Shown piece after piece: positions 8,605 to 16,844 of a stretch of DNA of 64,000 nt. A program made the translations under genes and the position numbers. A model generated the notes under the pieces. That model was given only the letters and a program-made list of their open reading frames with translations. It searched no databases and was not told the origin of the DNA. Position 1 is the stretch's first letter. The number at the start of each line of letters is the position of its first letter. The DNA is from Cupriavidus plantarum (GTDB lineage Bacteria > Pseudomonadota > Gammaproteobacteria > Burkholderiales > Burkholderiaceae): the NCBI RefSeq assembly GCF_905397285.1, contig NZ_CAJPUX010000004.1:310001-374000 (forward strand), in the 5' to 3' direction.

Positions 8605-9834
8605 ATGACAAACTCTTCGCAACGCTGGTGGCAAACGACCTGGGGCCTCGTGCTCGCGGGCGGCCTGATCATGGGCATCGCGCTCGGGGTCCGTCACGTG
8701 CAGGGCATGTTCCTTCTGCCGATCATCATGGATCGCGGCTGGACACGCGAGAGCTTTGGGCTCGCGATGGCGGTGCAGAACCTGACGTGGGGCCTCGCCC
8801 AACCGGTCACGGGCATGCTCGCCGACCGCTTCGGCTCGTGGAAAGTCATGGTCGGCGGTTTGCTGCTGTACGGCATCGGGCTGATCGCGATGACGCACGC
8901 GACGACAGTACAGATGTTTATCTGGACCGGCGGCATCTGCATCGGCATCGCGCAATCGGGCACGACGTTCGGCGTGGTCTACGGCGCCCTGAGCCGCATG
9001 GTGCCGCCCGCGCGGCGCAGCTGGGCGCTCGGCGTCGCCGGCGCCATTGGGGGAATTGGCCAGTTCCTGCTGGTGCCCACGGCCCAGGCCATGCTGTCGG
9101 GAATGGGATGGCGCAGCGCACTGCTCTGGTTCGGTATCGTCGCGCTGGTGTTGCTCCCCATGGGGCTGCCCTTTCAGGACCGAAAGCCGGTGATGGCGGA
9201 AGAGGATGCCGCACAGCCGCGCCTCTTGCCCGCACTGCGCGAGGCGTTCGCCCACCGGGGCTTCTGGCTGCTCAATCTCGGCTTCCTTGCCTGCGGATTC
9301 CAGCTGGCCTTCATCGCCAGCCATCTGCCGGCGTATCTCATCGACAAGGGGCTGCAGCCGCGGGACGGCATGGCCGCGCTCGCGATCATCGCGTTGTCGA
9401 ACGTCGCCGGCATCTACGTCTTCGGGCTGCTCGGCGCGCGCTACACACGCAAGTACCTGCTGGCCATGATCTACCTGCTGCGCACCGCGACGATGGCCCT
9501 GTTCGTGCTGCTGCCGCTGACGTCGCCAGGCCTTTACCTCTTCGCCGCCGCCATGGGCTTCATGTGGCTCGGCACCGTACCGCTGACCAACGGCATCGTG
9601 TCGCAGATCTTTGGCGTGCGGTACCTCGCCACGCTGTTCGGCTTCGTGTTCTTCGGGCATCAGCTCGGCTCGTTCCTCGGCGTGTGGCTGGGCGGCGCCG
9701 TGTTCGAGGCCACGCATTCCTACGACCTCGTGTGGCTATGCGCGATGGCGCTGGGCGTGGTGGCCGCGGCCCTGCACTGGCCGATCGACGACCGGGAGCT
9801 CGTCCGCGCCGCGCCGGGGCTCGCCATGCGCTGA
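8605..9834 (+). CDS. MFS transporter
   Basis: A 409-residue major facilitator with about twelve membrane segments. The motif A-like loop between segments 2 and 3 reads GMLADRFGSWK. Its layout, with the N-terminal GLVLAGGLIMGIALGVRHVQGMFLLPI, resembles the oxalate/formate antiporter-like and monocarboxylate group (OFA/MCP). ATG 8605 precedes the first membrane segment; longer in-frame starts add an unrelated tail. It lies between the divergent LysR and the catabolic operon that starts at 9911, so it may import an organic acid used there. Confidence 0.85.
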   Translation: MTNSSQRWWQTTWGLVLAGGLIMGIALGVRHVQGMFLLPIIMDRGWTRESFGLAMAVQNLTWGLAQPVTGMLADRFGSWKVMVGGLLLYGIGLIAMTHATTVQMFIWTGGICIGIAQSGTTFGVVYGALSRMVPPARRSWALGVAGAIGGIGQFLLVPTAQAMLSGMGWRSALLWFGIVALVLLPMGLPFQDRKPVMAEEDAAQPRLLPALREAFAHRGFWLLNLGFLACGFQLAFIASHLPAYLIDKGLQPRDGMAALAIIALSNVAGIYVFGLLGARYTRKYLLAMIYLLRTATMALFVLLPLTSPGLYLFAAAMGFMWLGTVPLTNGIVSQIFGVRYLATLFGFVFFGHQLGSFLGVWLGGAVFEATHSYDLVWLCAMALGVVAAALHWPIDDRELVRAAPGLAMR

Positions 9835-9844
9835 CAACGATCCC

Positions 9845-9899
9845 TTGACTTCCATATGTCCATGTCACAGAATATGTTCGAACATAAACAGAACATATT
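9845..9899 (+). promoter_or_regulatory. Promoter with overlapping palindromic operator before the SDR operon
   Basis: A -35 box TTGACT (9845-9850) and a -10-like CAGAAT (9868-9873) are spaced by 17 bases. Overlapping the -10 is a perfect inverted repeat AATATGTTC (9871-9879)/GAACATATT (9891-9899); its left half is also part of a second palindrome TATGTTCGAACATA (9873-9886). Three GAACATA-type half-sites in 29 bases suggest a dimeric repressor site. The binding protein is not identified; the GntR gene at 14872 is the nearest candidate. Confidence 0.6.
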
Positions 9900-9910
9900 G
9901 CGAGGCAGAC

Positions 9911-10813
9911 ATGGATGGCAAGGTAGTTGTGGTGACGGGCGCCTGCGGCGGCATCGGCCGCGGGATCGCACTGGCGCTGGCCCAGGCTGGCGCGAAGGTC
10001 GTCGTCAATGACGTCGGGGTATCCCTGACCGGAGAAGGCGGCGACACCACTATCACCGATCGCCTCGTCGAGGAGATCCGCGCGGCGGGCGGCACCGCCG
10101 TCGCCAATACCGACAGCGTCACGACCTGGCAGGGCGCGGCGAACATCGTGGCCAGCGCGCTCGATCACTTTGGCCGTATCGACGGCGTCATCAACAACGC
10201 CGGCAATCTGCGCGACCGCTTCTTCCACAACATGAACGAGGAAGAATGGCGCGCCGTCATCGACGTGCATCTGCACGGCACCTTCTTCGTCAGCCGCGCG
10301 GCCGCCCCGCACTTCAAGGCCCAGAACGCCGGCGCCTACGTGCACATGACGTCCACCTCCGGACTCATCGGCAATTTCGGGCAGGCGAACTATTCGGCGG
10401 CCAAGCTCGGCATCGCGGCGCTGTCGAAGTCCATCGCACTGGACATGCAGAAGTTCAACGTGCGCTCGAACTGCATCGCGCCGTTCGCATGGAGCCGCAT
10501 GACCGACTCCATCCCGGCCAGCACGCCCGAGGAAGCCGCGCGCGTGGAAAAGCTCAAGAAAATGGAAGCGCACAAGATCGCGCCCATGGCCGTGTATCTG
10601 GTCAGCGATGCGGCCAGCGCAGTGAGCGGTCAGATCTTCGGCGTGCGCGCCAACGAAATCCTGCTGTTCAGCCAGCCGCGACCCGTTCGCTCCGTCCATT
10701 GCAGCGACGGCTGGACGCCCGAACGCATCGCTGAAGTCGCGATCCCCGCCATGCAGACCAGCTTTCACGACCTTGAGCGCTCGCCGGACGTCGTGTGCTG
10801 GGACCCGATCTGA
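9911..10813 (+). CDS. SDR dehydrogenase, HSD17B4/3-hydroxyacyl-CoA dehydrogenase type
   Basis: A 300-residue NAD(P)-dependent short-chain dehydrogenase. It shows the nucleotide motif VTGACGGIGRGIALALA (8-24), VINNAGNLRD, catalytic S (STSG), and YSAAK. Unlike short SDRs it carries about 45 extra C-terminal residues, as in the dehydrogenase domains of peroxisomal multifunctional beta-oxidation enzymes (HSD17B4), which oxidise 3-hydroxyacyl-CoA. ATG 9911 follows the palindromic operator by 11 bases. First gene of an operon with a DUF35 protein, thiolase-like protein and CoA-transferase, so a CoA-ester substrate is likely. Confidence 0.85.
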   Translation: MDGKVVVVTGACGGIGRGIALALAQAGAKVVVNDVGVSLTGEGGDTTITDRLVEEIRAAGGTAVANTDSVTTWQGAANIVASALDHFGRIDGVINNAGNLRDRFFHNMNEEEWRAVIDVHLHGTFFVSRAAAPHFKAQNAGAYVHMTSTSGLIGNFGQANYSAAKLGIAALSKSIALDMQKFNVRSNCIAPFAWSRMTDSIPASTPEEAARVEKLKKMEAHKIAPMAVYLVSDAASAVSGQIFGVRANEILLFSQPRPVRSVHCSDGWTPERIAEVAIPAMQTSFHDLERSPDVVCWDPI

Positions 10814-10831
10814 TTCGCACCGAGGTTATCC

Positions 10832-11239
10832 ATGCCAACACCCGCACCTCAGGACGGCGCGCAGCCGCTGGGTCCTGAACAAACCTATTTCCGATACCTG
10901 CAAGCCGGCGAATGGCGCGTGCCAAAGTGCCGCACCTGCGGCACCTTCGTGTTCTTCCCGCGCGTGAACTGCCTCGCCTGCGGTAACGATGCGTTCGACT
11001 GGGTCGCACCGGCCGGCCACGGCACCATCTACTCGACGACGGTGATGCGGCGTCCCGCCGAAGCGGGCGGGGATCGCAACCTGTGCCTCGTAGACCTCGA
11101 TGAAGGCTTTCGCATGATGAGCCGTGTCGAGGGCGTCGATGCGGCCGTCCCGAAAATCGGCGACCGTGTCCGCGCGACCGTCCGCCAGGAGGGCGATGCC
11201 CACCTCGTGGTCTTCGAACGCACGGAGGCCACGGCATGA
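10832..11239 (+). CDS. DUF35 zinc-ribbon/OB-fold protein
   Basis: A 135-residue acyl-CoA-associated protein. An N-terminal helix is followed by a rubredoxin-like zinc ribbon, CRTCG (about 34-38) and CLACG (about 48-52), then an OB fold (GHGTIYSTTVMRR..). Such proteins act as small subunits of thiolase-like enzymes: ChsH2-DUF35 with the Ltp2 retro-aldolase in steroid side-chain breakdown and BbsA with BbsB are known pairs. Here it overlaps the thiolase-like gene by ATGA, so a 1:1 complex is expected. Confidence 0.9.
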   Translation: MPTPAPQDGAQPLGPEQTYFRYLQAGEWRVPKCRTCGTFVFFPRVNCLACGNDAFDWVAPAGHGTIYSTTVMRRPAEAGGDRNLCLVDLDEGFRMMSRVEGVDAAVPKIGDRVRATVRQEGDAHLVVFERTEATA

Positions 11240-12405
11240 GCGATAACAAGTTGCGAGGCGCCACCGCCATCGTCGGCGTTGGACAGGCGGGCATGGGCAC
11301 CGCCCACGGCTTCACGGAAATGGAAATCCTCGCCCAGGCCGCCGCCCGCGCGGTAGCGGACGCGGGCATGACCATGGCCGATATCGACGGCCTGTGCACA
11401 TGCAGCGCATCGGCCACGATGTGGGGCATGCCCGTGGCGGAATACCTTGGCATCCGCCCGACGTTCCTCGACAGCACGATGCTCGGCGGCTCGAGCTTCG
11501 TCGCCCACCTGCTGCCCGCGATGCATGCGCTGGCCTCCGGCGAATGCAATGCAGTGCTGGTCTGCTACGGCAGCACGCAACGCACGGGCGCCGTCGATCG
11601 CGCCGCAGTGACGAAGATGCGGCAGGTGCTCGATCCCCAACCCTATGAGACACCATATCAGCCCATGCAGCCGATCAGTGCCTATGCGCTGGCGGCGGCG
11701 CGTCATATGGCGATGTACGGCACCACGCGCGAGCAACTCGCCGAAGTCGCCGTGGCGGCGCGCGCGTGGGCGCGGCTCAATCCGGAGGCGTTTTCGCGCG
11801 ATCCGCTGACGATCGACGATGTGCTGTCGTCGCGCATGATCTGCGACCCGCTGACGATACGCGACTGCTGCCTGCTGACCGACGGCGCGGGCGCCTTCGT
11901 GCTCGTGCGCGCGGATCGCGCGAAAGACACGCCGCATGCGCCCGCCTATGTGCTCGGCAACGCGTCCGCGATCTGGCATCGGCAGATTTCCTCGATGCAC
12001 GACCTGACCGTGACCGCCGCGCGGGAGTCCGGCGCACGCGCGTATCGCATGGCAGGCGTCGGCAAGGACGATATCGACCTGCTGTGCCTCTACGACGCGT
12101 TCACGATCAACACGATCCTGTTCCTCGAGGACCTGGGCTTCTGTCCGAAGGGCGAAGGCGGCAACTTCGTGAGCGGCGGCAATATCGCGCCGGGCGGCTC
12201 GCTGCCGGTCAACACCAACGGCGGCGGTCTCTCGTTCGGCCATCCGGGCATGTACGGCGTGTTCCTGATCATCGAGGCGGTGCGCCAATTGCGCGGCGAG
12301 GCCGGCGAACGGCAGCAGCGCGCGGAGATCGCGCTCGTGCATGGCAATGGCGCCACGCTGTCCAGCCAGTCCACCGCGATTCTCGGTACAGCGGCCGCGT
12401 TGTAG
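11236..12405 (+). CDS. Thiolase-like protein, partner of the DUF35 protein
   Basis: A 389-residue protein with the thiolase fold of the SCP2/Ltp2 group. The motif GGGLSFGHPGMYG near the C-terminus and LCLYDAFT are characteristic. Both thiolase cysteines appear to be missing: the nucleophile position reads TMLGGSSFVAHL, and the C-terminal active-site segment reads HGNGATLSSQST without Cys. That pattern fits non-thiolytic members such as Ltp2-type retro-aldolases that work with a DUF35 partner, though an atypical thiolase cannot be excluded. Start overlaps the DUF35 gene by 4 bases. Confidence 0.85.
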   Translation: MSDNKLRGATAIVGVGQAGMGTAHGFTEMEILAQAAARAVADAGMTMADIDGLCTCSASATMWGMPVAEYLGIRPTFLDSTMLGGSSFVAHLLPAMHALASGECNAVLVCYGSTQRTGAVDRAAVTKMRQVLDPQPYETPYQPMQPISAYALAAARHMAMYGTTREQLAEVAVAARAWARLNPEAFSRDPLTIDDVLSSRMICDPLTIRDCCLLTDGAGAFVLVRADRAKDTPHAPAYVLGNASAIWHRQISSMHDLTVTAARESGARAYRMAGVGKDDIDLLCLYDAFTINTILFLEDLGFCPKGEGGNFVSGGNIAPGGSLPVNTNGGGLSFGHPGMYGVFLIIEAVRQLRGEAGERQQRAEIALVHGNGATLSSQSTAILGTAAAL

Positions 12406-12430
12406 GCAAGTCGACATCACAGGTAACGAC

Positions 12431-13102
12431 ATGATCAACAAGATTGCACCCACACTGCGCGACGCGGTAGCGGGCATCCACGACGGCGCAACCATCATGG
12501 TGACGGGTTTCGGCGATGCGGGCCTGCCCGTCGAACTGCTGCACGCGCTGATCGACCAGGGCGCGAAGGACCTCACCGTCATCAGCAACAATGCCGGCAC
12601 CGGAACCACGGGCCTCGCCGCGCTGCTGGCGGCGGGGCGCGTACGGAAGATGATCTGTACCTATCCCAAGTCCTCGGGCGGCGACGTGTTCCGCGCGCTG
12701 TACAAGGAGAAGAAGATCGCGCTCGAACTCGTGCCGCAGGGCACGCTAATCGAGCGTATGCGCGCCGCCGGGGCCGGACTCGGTCCGTTCTACACGCCCA
12801 CGGGCTACGGCACACCGATCGCCGAAGGCAAACCCCAGACCGTCTACAACGGCCGCGGCTTCGTGCTCGAGGAACCGTTGCATGCGGACTTCGCGCTGGT
12901 GAAAGGCCATCACGCCGATCGCTGGGGCAACCTCACGTATCGCCTGGCGGCGCGCGGCTTCGGACCGGTCATGTGCACGGCGGCGAAATGCGCGATCGTG
13001 CAGGTCGATGAGATCGTGCCGCTTGGCACGCTGCCGCCCGAGCAGATCGTGACGCCGGGCATCTTCGTCAGCCGCGTCGTGCGAAAGGACAGCCAGCAAT
13101 GA
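12431..13102 (+). CDS. 3-oxoacid/3-oxoadipate CoA-transferase subunit A
   Basis: A 223-residue alpha subunit of a class I CoA-transferase (PcaI/CatI/ScoA-like). It has the glycine-rich VTGFGDAGLP and VISNNAGTG motifs that bind the CoA pantetheine, and GRGFVLEEPLHADFALVKGHHADRWGNL typical of the family. The ATG at 12431 is preceded by the spaced sequence AGGTAA and starts at the conserved MINKI. Overlaps subunit B by ATGA. It would activate an oxo-acid by CoA transfer, usually from succinyl-CoA; the acid is not known. Confidence 0.88.
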   Translation: MINKIAPTLRDAVAGIHDGATIMVTGFGDAGLPVELLHALIDQGAKDLTVISNNAGTGTTGLAALLAAGRVRKMICTYPKSSGGDVFRALYKEKKIALELVPQGTLIERMRAAGAGLGPFYTPTGYGTPIAEGKPQTVYNGRGFVLEEPLHADFALVKGHHADRWGNLTYRLAARGFGPVMCTAAKCAIVQVDEIVPLGTLPPEQIVTPGIFVSRVVRKDSQQ

Positions 13103-13779
13103 GCGCAATCATCGAACCGAGCAGGAAACTGAGCCGCGACGCGGTCGCGCAACGCGTGGCGGACGACATCGCGCCGGGCAGCTACGTGAACATCGGGCTC
13201 GGCATGCCCACGTTGGTGGCCCGGTATCTCGACCCGAAGAAGGAGATCGTGCTTCATAGCGAGAACGGCATCCTTGGCATCGGCGACCTCACACCCGGCG
13301 ACGAAGGCGATGAGGATCTGATCAACGCGAGCAAGGCGCGCGTGCAGCTGATCCTCGGGTCATCCATCTGCGACCAGTCGCTCTCGTTCGCGATGATGCG
13401 CGGCGGTCATCTCGACGCCACGATCCTCGGCGCCTTTCAGGTGGCAAGCAATGGCGACATCGCCAGCTGGGCCACCGACGACACCGAGGGAGTGCCCGGC
13501 ATCGGCGGCGCGATGGACCTCGTCGCGGGCGCGCGCAAGGTCATCGTCGTGATGGAACACACCACGCGCGAAGGCAAGCCTCGCCTGCTCGAGCGCTGCA
13601 CGTTTCCGCTGACAGGCAAGGGGTCGGTCGATGTCGTCTACACCGACCTCGCCGTGATCGCGGTCGACCCCGACAAGGGCTTCGTCGTGCAGGCGATGGT
13701 GGAGGGGATGACCCCGGAAGCCTTGCAGGCCGTGACCGAAGCCCGGCTGACGTTCGCCGACACGCTAATCAGACTCTGA
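13099..13779 (+). CDS. 3-oxoacid/3-oxoadipate CoA-transferase subunit B
   Basis: A 226-residue beta subunit (PcaJ/CatJ/ScoB-like). The catalytic glutamate that forms the CoA thioester is E55 in HSENGILG. Other family features are NIGLGMPTLVARYL and GGHLDATILGAFQV. It is translationally coupled to subunit A. Because no other beta-ketoadipate genes sit here (a pcaD-like gene is 35 kb away), calling it 3-oxoadipate specific would go beyond the evidence. Confidence 0.88.
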   Translation: MSAIIEPSRKLSRDAVAQRVADDIAPGSYVNIGLGMPTLVARYLDPKKEIVLHSENGILGIGDLTPGDEGDEDLINASKARVQLILGSSICDQSLSFAMMRGGHLDATILGAFQVASNGDIASWATDDTEGVPGIGGAMDLVAGARKVIVVMEHTTREGKPRLLERCTFPLTGKGSVDVVYTDLAVIAVDPDKGFVVQAMVEGMTPEALQAVTEARLTFADTLIRL

Positions 13780-13844
13780 TCCCCCGCAGAGGGGAAGCGG
13801 AAGCATATCCAGTTAGCCATACAGACGCAGATGGAGCGAGACAA

Positions 13845-14807
13845 ATGAACCACAGGATCAGACAGTTTATCGGCGGCGTGCTGTTCTCTGCCGCCACGGC
13901 CGCCAGCGCGGCCACCTTTCCCGATCGGCCGATCGAGCTCGTCATTCCGTACCCGCCGGGCGGCACCGCGGACGTCGTTGCGCGGCCGCTGTCGGCCGGA
14001 TTGCAAAAGGCGCTCGGCGTACCGGTGGTGGTGCAGTACAAGGCCGGCGCCAGCGGATCGATCGCCACGCAGTACGTCGCGCGCGCGAATCCCGACGGCT
14101 ACACGCTGGTGATGGTGCTGGCCGCGCACGCGATCAATCCGAGCCTGTATCCGAATCTGCCGTATGACTCGGTCAAGGATTTCGCACCGGTGTCGATGGT
14201 CGCGAAGCTGCCGCTCGTGCTCTACACGAATCCGAAGTTCGGACCGAAGACCGTGCAGGAATTTCTCAGCTATGCCAAGGCGCATCCGGGACAGGTATCG
14301 GTAGGCTCCGCCGGAAATGGCAACACGAGCCATCTTGCGCTGGAACTGTTCTCGACGATGGCCGGCGTGAAGTTGCTGCACGTGCCGTACAAGGGCGGCG
14401 GCCCGTCGATCGCCGCGGCGATGGGCGGCGAGGTGAACGCAGTGTTCGCGGGTCCTGACAGCCTGAACCAGGCGCAGGCCGGCCGGCTCCGCGTGATCGG
14501 CGTGACCAGCACGCAGCGGCTGTCTCTGACGCCCGAGACGCCGACCATTCAGGAAGCCGGTCTCAAGGGCTACGAAGTCGAGGGCTGGTATGGATTGCTG
14601 GCCCCCGCGGGCACGCCGGCACCGGTCATCAACACGCTGAACAAGGCGGTGGCGCAAGTCCTCGCCGACCCGCAGTTCCGCAAGACCGTGGGCGACCTCG
14701 GCTATGTGCCGACGGGGTCCACGCCGAGCGGATTCATGGACTACGTCAAACAGGAAATGACGCGGTGGTCGAAGGTCGTGAAGGACGCCAACATCAAGCT
14801 TGAATGA
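13845..14807 (+). CDS. Bug-family (TctC) periplasmic solute receptor
   Basis: A 320-residue tripartite tricarboxylate transporter receptor with a signal peptide (cleavage near ASAATF) and the family signature IPYPPGGTADVVARPL, followed by VVVQYKAGASGSIATQYVA. Bug receptors bind carboxylates and are greatly expanded in Burkholderiales, usually without adjacent TctA/TctB membrane genes, as here. Its place behind the CoA-transferase genes suggests it captures the acid degraded by this operon. Confidence 0.9.
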   Translation: MNHRIRQFIGGVLFSAATAASAATFPDRPIELVIPYPPGGTADVVARPLSAGLQKALGVPVVVQYKAGASGSIATQYVARANPDGYTLVMVLAAHAINPSLYPNLPYDSVKDFAPVSMVAKLPLVLYTNPKFGPKTVQEFLSYAKAHPGQVSVGSAGNGNTSHLALELFSTMAGVKLLHVPYKGGGPSIAAAMGGEVNAVFAGPDSLNQAQAGRLRVIGVTSTQRLSLTPETPTIQEAGLKGYEVEGWYGLLAPAGTPAPVINTLNKAVAQVLADPQFRKTVGDLGYVPTGSTPSGFMDYVKQEMTRWSKVVKDANIKLE

Positions 14808-14852
14808 CGCGACCACGGTTATATAATCCGCAGGCCATCCACCCAGGCCTGC
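14800..14852 (+). promoter_or_regulatory. Promoter and inverted-repeat operator of the GntR gene
   Basis: TTGAAT (14800-14805) and a perfect TATAAT (14822-14827) are separated by 16 bases; the -35 overlaps the end of the Bug gene. Directly downstream lies a perfect 7-bp inverted repeat GCAGGCC (14830-14836)/GGCCTGC (14846-14852) with a 9-base spacer, suited to binding a dimeric repressor, most simply the GntR protein itself. Confidence 0.65.
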
Positions 14853-14871
14853 AAACGGCCGTGACGAAGTC

Positions 14872-15606
14872 ATGAAGCCGCGTTACCTCGAGCTGACGGG
14901 GCAGTTGCTGGAAGAGATCGCTTCCGGTGCCTACCCTGTCGGCACCAGCCTTCCTGGCGAACTCGATCTTGCAGACAAATACGGTGTCAGCCGCGGCACG
15001 GTCCGCGCCGCGCTGGATCAGATTCAGACGCTCGGCCTGATCTCGCGCCGCAAGCGCGTGGGCACGCGAGTGGAATCGTTGACGCCGCGCCCGCCCGAAT
15101 ACGCGCCCAGCATCTCGACCATCGACGAGCTCATGCAGTACAGCGCGAACACCGAGCGCGCGATTCACAGCGTGCGGCATCTCGTGGTCGATATCGAGAT
15201 GGCGCAGTACCTCGGCTGCGAGCCGGGCACGCGCTGGATGGAGATCCAGGCCGGACGCTTCGACGCGGCGCGTCCCGATCGCGCTGTGACCTGGTACTAC
15301 GTATACGTGCGTAGCGCGGATGGCGAGAAGATCCGGCGCAAGCTGCGCCGAAGCCAGCAGCTGATCTGCGACCTCGTGTGCGAGGTCAACAATGGATACG
15401 TGCAGGAGATTCGGCAAACCGTGCGCGCGGTCGGCGTTCCCGAATCGCTCGCCGAGCGCCTCGCCGCGGAACCGGGCGCGCATGCCCTGCAATTCGTGCG
15501 GCAGTACTACGACCAGACGGGCGCGTTGATCGAAGTCTCGGTGAGCCTGCAGCCGGCGGACCGGTTCGCGTACACGACGGTGCTTCACCGCCGGCCACAG
15601 GGCTAG
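14872..15606 (+). CDS. GntR-family regulator with UTRA domain (HutC type)
   Basis: A 244-residue regulator. The winged helix occupies about residues 1-65 (LADKYGVSRGTVRAALDQIQTLGLI) and the UTRA effector domain the rest. Such proteins usually repress catabolic operons until a pathway acid binds. It follows the catabolic operon 9911-14807 but has its own strong promoter, and a palindrome just downstream of that promoter suggests autoregulation. It faces the NIPSNAP gene convergently. Confidence 0.9.
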   Translation: MKPRYLELTGQLLEEIASGAYPVGTSLPGELDLADKYGVSRGTVRAALDQIQTLGLISRRKRVGTRVESLTPRPPEYAPSISTIDELMQYSANTERAIHSVRHLVVDIEMAQYLGCEPGTRWMEIQAGRFDAARPDRAVTWYYVYVRSADGEKIRRKLRRSQQLICDLVCEVNNGYVQEIRQTVRAVGVPESLAERLAAEPGAHALQFVRQYYDQTGALIEVSVSLQPADRFAYTTVLHRRPQG

Positions 15607-15638
15607 TCACAGAACGGGTTGGTCGGCGACCGTGCCGC

Positions 15639-15965
15639 TCAGCGAAGCGCGGAGAACGCGGTCGGCGTGAGGAAGTGGTTCTCGACGCGTTCGACGATCG
15701 GCCTTTCGGCTTCGGTGGCCCCACGCGCGGCAATCCATTCCTTGTCGGCCTGGAAAGCGTTCCACTTTTCCTCGCGCTCGGCCAGGCTCTCCCATTGCAG
15801 CATGTACGTCAGCGCATGGTTGCTGGGGCCGGCCAGCGTCGTCCAGAAGCCGATCTGCCTGATGCCGTATTTCTCGAAGAAGCCCAGCGTGATGTTGTTG
15901 AACCGGTCCAGCAGCGCCGGCAGGCGCGTGGGGGCGCAATGGTAGATCCGCATCTCGACGATCAT
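15639..15965 (-). CDS. NIPSNAP-family protein
   Basis: A 108-residue protein with a single ferredoxin-like NIPSNAP domain (VEMRIYHCAPTRLPALLDRF, ..QIGFWTTLAGPSNHALTYMLQWESLAERE). Function of bacterial members is not settled; they are often found in aromatic or terpenoid degradation clusters. It starts at ATG 15965 and is divergent from the SDR gene at 16097. Confidence 0.85.
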   Translation of the reverse strand: MIVEMRIYHCAPTRLPALLDRFNNITLGFFEKYGIRQIGFWTTLAGPSNHALTYMLQWESLAEREEKWNAFQADKEWIAARGATEAERPIVERVENHFLTPTAFSALR

Positions 15966-16096
15966 TCGCGTGTTCTCCGTTGAATTCGCATGGTGGTGTC
16001 GTCCCCGTTCGGGGGCTGGCGGCGTCCCATGAGCGGGATCGGCGCCAAGATGGCATTATCGCGATTACTGCAGAAAAATCGACGGGAGATTGCCAC

Positions 16097-16813
16097 ATGA
16101 GCGAAACCGCTGTGCTGATCACCGGCGCCTCCAAGGGCATCGGCCTCGCGATCGCGCGCCAGATGGCGGCGCAGGGACATCAGGTCATCGGACTGGCGCG
16201 CCATGTGGAAGGCGTGGCGTTTCCGGGCAGGCTGCTGGCGTGCGACCTGGCGGACGTCGGCCAGACGCAGGAGGTGCTCGCCTGTCTGTCCGATACGTAC
16301 GAAGTCGACCGCATCGTCAACAACGTCGGCATCGCGAGTCCGCAGCCGCTGGGCGGTATCGAACTCGGGACCCTGCAGCAGGTCTTCGACCTCAACGTGC
16401 GCGCGGCCGTCCAGGTCACGCAGTTCTTCGTGGAGTCGCTCAAGCAGCGGCGTGCCGGTCGCATCGTCAATGTGGTGAGCCGCGCGATCCACGGCGGCTA
16501 TGACCGTACGGCCTATTCCGCCGCCAAGAATGCACTGGTCGGGTGCACACTGAGCTGGGCGCTCGAACTGGCGGGCCATGGCATCACGTCCAATGCCGTG
16601 GCACCGGGACCGATCGAGACCGAACTGTTCCGCAAGTCGCGGCCGGTGGGCAGCGAGGGTGAGCGCAAGGTACTGGCATCGATCCCGATGGGCCGGCTTG
16701 GCACGACGGACGAGGTGGCCGCCGCGGTGTGCTTCCTCTTGTCCGATGCGGCGGGTTTCATCACCGGGCAGGTACTCGGCGTAGACGGCGGCGGCAGCAT
16801 CGGCGGCCGCTGA
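16097..16813 (+). CDS. SDR-family oxidoreductase
   Basis: A 238-residue classical short-chain dehydrogenase: LITGASKGIGLAIARQMA (nucleotide binding), IVNNVGIA, the catalytic YSAAK, and the closing DGGGSIGGR. A longer open frame runs upstream, but ATG 16097 starts directly before the first beta strand. It is divergent from the NIPSNAP gene across 131 bases. Substrate is unknown; the FabG-like C-terminus GFITGQVLGVDGG is typical of generic 3-oxoacyl or alcohol dehydrogenases. Confidence 0.85.
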   Translation: MSETAVLITGASKGIGLAIARQMAAQGHQVIGLARHVEGVAFPGRLLACDLADVGQTQEVLACLSDTYEVDRIVNNVGIASPQPLGGIELGTLQQVFDLNVRAAVQVTQFFVESLKQRRAGRIVNVVSRAIHGGYDRTAYSAAKNALVGCTLSWALELAGHGITSNAVAPGPIETELFRKSRPVGSEGERKVLASIPMGRLGTTDEVAAAVCFLLSDAAGFITGQVLGVDGGGSIGGR

Positions 16814-16844
16814 TCCGGCCATTGAAGTCGTCTTCGGCCGGGCG

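Noticed and set aside
12431-13779. Firm assignment as 3-oxoadipate CoA-transferase pcaIJ
   Set aside because: Sequence fits several 3-oxoacid CoA-transferases, and the neighbours do not form a beta-ketoadipate pathway, so the substrate is left open.
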